Shown piece after piece: positions 61,671 to 64,000 of a stretch of DNA of 64,000 nt; position 1 is the first letter of the stretch, and every line of letters starts with the position of its first letter. A program made the translations under genes and the position numbers. The notes beneath the pieces were generated by a model. That model was not told the origin of the DNA. It did no database searches and was given only the letters and a program-made list of their open reading frames with translations. Source of the DNA: Halocafeteria seosinensis (taxonomy: Eukaryota > Sar > Bigyra > Bicosoecida); assembly GCA_001687465.1 (NCBI GenBank), contig LVLI01000304.1:1-64000 (forward strand), in the 5' to 3' direction.

Positions 61671-61968
61671 TATTCAACGCTGTGCCTCTTCCACAGAGGA
61701 TGGATTCTGTCGAATACACACACACACACACACACACACAAACGTTCACATACAATATTACACATACACAGGGAGGATGGCGTTATAATGGTTATGTACT
61801 ACACACACCCGATATTACGCTCTACAGAAGACGAACTGAGCTGACTGAGCTTGAAGTTTTGCACTTGTGAGTATTACTCCTACAGTTTGAGTAATACTCA
61901 TACTGTTCACGTGGTGTTGACTAGTTTGTTCACAAATACTTATTCTCAAGGATACGGTGACTTTAAAG
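61671..61968. promoter_or_regulatory. Bidirectional upstream region with a CA microsatellite
   Basis: 298 bp between the divergent JmjC and small acidic protein starts. It contains a (CA)n run at about 61716-61740 followed by several shorter ACACA repeats, and repeated AGTATTACTC motifs near 61869-61900 (direct and inverted). Confidence 0.5.
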
Positions 61969-62484
61969 ATGGAGGAGCACTCTGAAATTGGTCACAGGGA
62001 GGAGGAGGAGGAGGAGGAGGAGCAGCAGCACAATGCGGATAGAGATAGCAAGAGTGGTCACAAGCATAAGAACACTGATGACCGTGATGAGCAGCAGAGA
62101 ATTATAGACACAACGACTAAGATGCTAGAAGAACAGGAGAAGGCGTTTGAGGCGGTGGAAGGATCCCAAACAGGCCTCAGGGATACACTGAAGAAAGCAA
62201 TTGCAGGTATGTCGGACTCCACTATGTTCGAATGAAGTGTTATATGCAAGGATTAGCGACTCTTCCGTACAGATATACGGCAAGTCAAAGAAGAACTCCA
62301 ACGAGGTCCCAATGACACAGACGACCAGAAGAATGCCGATGATATCATGGCGGAGGCTGGTACTCTATTCAATGACATCTGTGGCAGAGCCTCCGAAATT
62401 GATGCAATTCTTCGCGAGACAGATGACGCGCTAAACAACACTGTTAATCTTGTTGCCGAAGGGTCAAAAAAGGCTGAAAAGTAA
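61969..62484 (+). CDS. Small acidic coiled-coil protein
   Basis: Two exons (61969-62206, 62273-62484) give 149 residues. A Glu-rich N-terminus (REEEEEEEEQQHN) coded by a GAG repeat is followed by helices with heptad spacing (TTTKMLEEQEKAFEAVEGSQ and LRDTLKKAIADIRQVKEELQ, later AGTLFNDICGRASEIDAILR). The end (GSKKAEK) lies inside the left copy of a 140-bp tandem duplication, which also carries the stop codon. No family is recognised. The helical pattern resembles small subunits of SNARE-, BLOC- or kinetochore-type assemblies, but that is only a structural impression. Confidence 0.6.
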
Positions 62485-62746
62485 TCAAGTCCCTAGTGGT
62501 GTTCGCACAGCCAGATGGAGTGGGGTGTCACATTGAGGTTATCACAACTTGTATGTACCCAACACGTGGAACGGCGTTTTATGTATTCATCATCCTAGGA
62601 GAGACAAAAAAGGCTGAAAAGTAATCAAGTCCCTAGTGGTGTTCGCACAGCCAGATGGAGTGGGGTGTCACATTGAGGTTATCACAACTTGTATGTACCC
62701 AACACGTGGAACGGCGTTTTATGTATTCATCATCCTAGGAGAGACA
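62465..62746. repeat. Perfect 140-bp tandem duplication
   Basis: Bases 62465-62604 recur immediately at 62605-62744 with no difference by eye. Copy 1 contains the last codons and stop of the small acidic gene; copy 2 ends at the stop codon of the convergent phospholipase D gene (62748). The repeat spans essentially the whole shared 3' region of the two genes. Confidence 0.95.
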
Positions 62747-62747
62747 A

Positions 62748-64000
62748 CTACCACCAGCTACCACGGTGGTAGTCGTTGGTAAAAGTATCTTGAAAGACCT
62801 TTACGATTTCTGGATTCGTTACTTCTACATTGAAGTCACGATTAACAGGTTGCCAGTCTTTATCGGGAAATGGAGGATATGTTCCATTCCCTGAAATATC
62901 ATCAGGATAGTCTGTAGGGCTCCAGTTGCCAGTGCTAAGACCTAGCCTCTTCCCGTCGACGATCCAGTACTTCTGATGACTGAAGTCATAGTAACTCGGG
63001 GTAGCGCGCGGGTCAAAATTGTGATAGCTTAGTAACTCATAGCATTTCTTAGCTATTTCATAGTCGCTATAACTGTAAATCCGCTTGCTCACCAGCAAGG
63101 TTACTGCAGCACGGGGGATGATGGTGTCGTCGGACCATCTACATGAACCGCACTCAAGCATGAGTTACATACCATTGATGCCGGCGTTATGGACATCGAG
63201 CAGTTTCTGACACAAGTTCTGGTCGGTAATCTGGTAAATGAAGAGCTCAAACGACTCCTTTGCACTGTTAATGTCTTCAAATAGTCTCGGCCGCGCATAA
63301 TCCGGGCTGGCAAAGATACCAAGATCCATTGGGGTCGTAACAAATTGAGGCTTTGGTGTGATATACGCTCCTTCGAAGTGTGGCTGAGGAGGCACATTAA
63401 CGGGGAGAATGGCTCTGTGTCCAACGAAAGTAATAAGACCAATTTATTGTATTTGCCATGCTCAGAAACAAGTACCCCTTATGCTTACGGGTCCGTGATA
63501 ATTTTCATCTGAGATTTGGAGTATGACTGTTGCACAGTATACTCTTTGCCTTCTTGCCAATCATGGAGAAACACATTCTCCGCAAAGTTTCGTAGTTGCA
63601 GCGTACCATCTCCAGCATATATGAAACTGCATCAAATATATGTGTATATCTACCACCAATCCGATGACGGTGTCTCCGAACTTAACGTACCCAGCTTCCC
63701 TGTTTTTCATAAAGGACGCTTTGGAGAAGTTAACTGACGAAATTGCCGATTTCTGAGGTAAACAAGGTTATCCAGGCAAAATATACCAATTCAATATATC
63801 ATTAAGGGTCAGTTAAACTTACTGTTCCGTTCGAATTCATGTATTTTGCATGCCAAAATGTCGTTGTCGTATACGTCCGTATTTCAACACCGTTCAAAGC
63901 AAGATAGTCCAGCGGGGCAATCTGTCCAGAACATGTAGCCGTTCCGTAGTCGTTAGTTAATAGCTTAACATGAACTCCTCGTCGGATCGCATTCAACAGA
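62748..64000 (-). CDS. Phospholipase D-family protein, N-terminus beyond the window
   Basis: Phosphodiester transferase or hydrolase of the HKD superfamily. Exons in the window: 63823 to beyond 64000, 63691-63752, 63489-63626, 63173-63414, 62748-63103; the start lies outside. Two HKD modules are seen. The first (near 63830-63870) reads FWHAKYMNSNGT, with His and Lys but Asn where the usual Asp of HxKxxxxD stands. It is followed by AISSVNFSKASFMKNREAG, the expected G/S-S-x-N-W/F-S segment. The second is complete: SHQKYWIVDGKRLGLSTGNW, then NRDFNVEV. Between them LEDI-like FEDINSAKESFELFIYQITD matches the start of the second repeat. The architecture resembles bacterial cardiolipin-synthase-type and PLD-like proteins rather than the large PX-PH PLDs; substrate unknown. 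Confidence 0.8.

Noticed and set aside
61716-61740. CA repeat as a CRISPR or regulatory array
   Set aside because: It is a plain dinucleotide microsatellite; no spacer-repeat structure occurs anywhere in the window.

Overview
This is a nuclear window from an intron-rich, gene-dense microbial eukaryote. Most genes are split by GT-AG introns of roughly 40-90 nt (often GTATG or GTAAG at the 5' end, TGCAG or CACAG at the 3' end). Flanking gaps are mostly below 600 bp, and coding frames only join cleanly once these introns are removed. I can support 25 protein genes. Dynactin p150 and centrin imply dynein-based transport and basal bodies, which argues against land plants and red algae. A UDP-rhamnose gene pair, Raf-like (TKL) kinase, HKCGGTS-type sulfotransferase and SLC38-type transporter would suit a flagellated protist or alga (a stramenopile is my weak guess). 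The species cannot be settled from the sequence.

Layout. 1-3372 is retroelement debris: frameshifted reverse-transcriptase and RNase H fragments on both strands, bounded by nested inverted repeats and carrying a 115-bp direct repeat. 3373-12855: a coiled-coil protein of unknown function (-), dynactin p150Glued (+), and an APC amino-acid permease (-). 13396-25247: an alpha/beta hydrolase of the prenylcysteine-methylesterase type (+), a membrane sulfotransferase (-), TAF2 (+) and an SLC38/AVT amino-acid transporter (+). 25523-38462: an ankyrin protein (+), then five minus-strand genes: MLH3, COQ2, a coiled-coil protein, a nucleoside hydrolase and a membrane TKL kinase. 38833-41692: the last two enzymes of UDP-L-rhamnose synthesis, UER (+) and UDP-glucose 4,6-dehydratase (-), tail to tail. 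43444-55575: PP2A B55 (+), an ankyrin protein (-), a NOPCHAP1-like snoRNP chaperone (+), MCMBP (-) and an ISWI remodeller (-). 57869-64000: centrin (+), a Ser-rich protein (+), a secreted JmjC oxygenase with a trefoil-like tail (-), a small acidic protein (+), and a phospholipase D-family protein (-) cut by the window end.

Most genes are unrelated housekeeping genes, as expected for a eukaryotic chromosome. The exception is the rhamnose pair, which catalyses consecutive steps. The points I would look at first are the JmjC-trefoil fusion, a MLH3 whose ATPase Glu reads as Gln, a kinase with QRD in place of HRD, the rhamnose gene pair, the nested inverted repeats at the left end, and a perfect 140-bp tandem duplication at 62465-62746. 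Splice sites were assigned by eye from consensus and frame; no RNA evidence was available.
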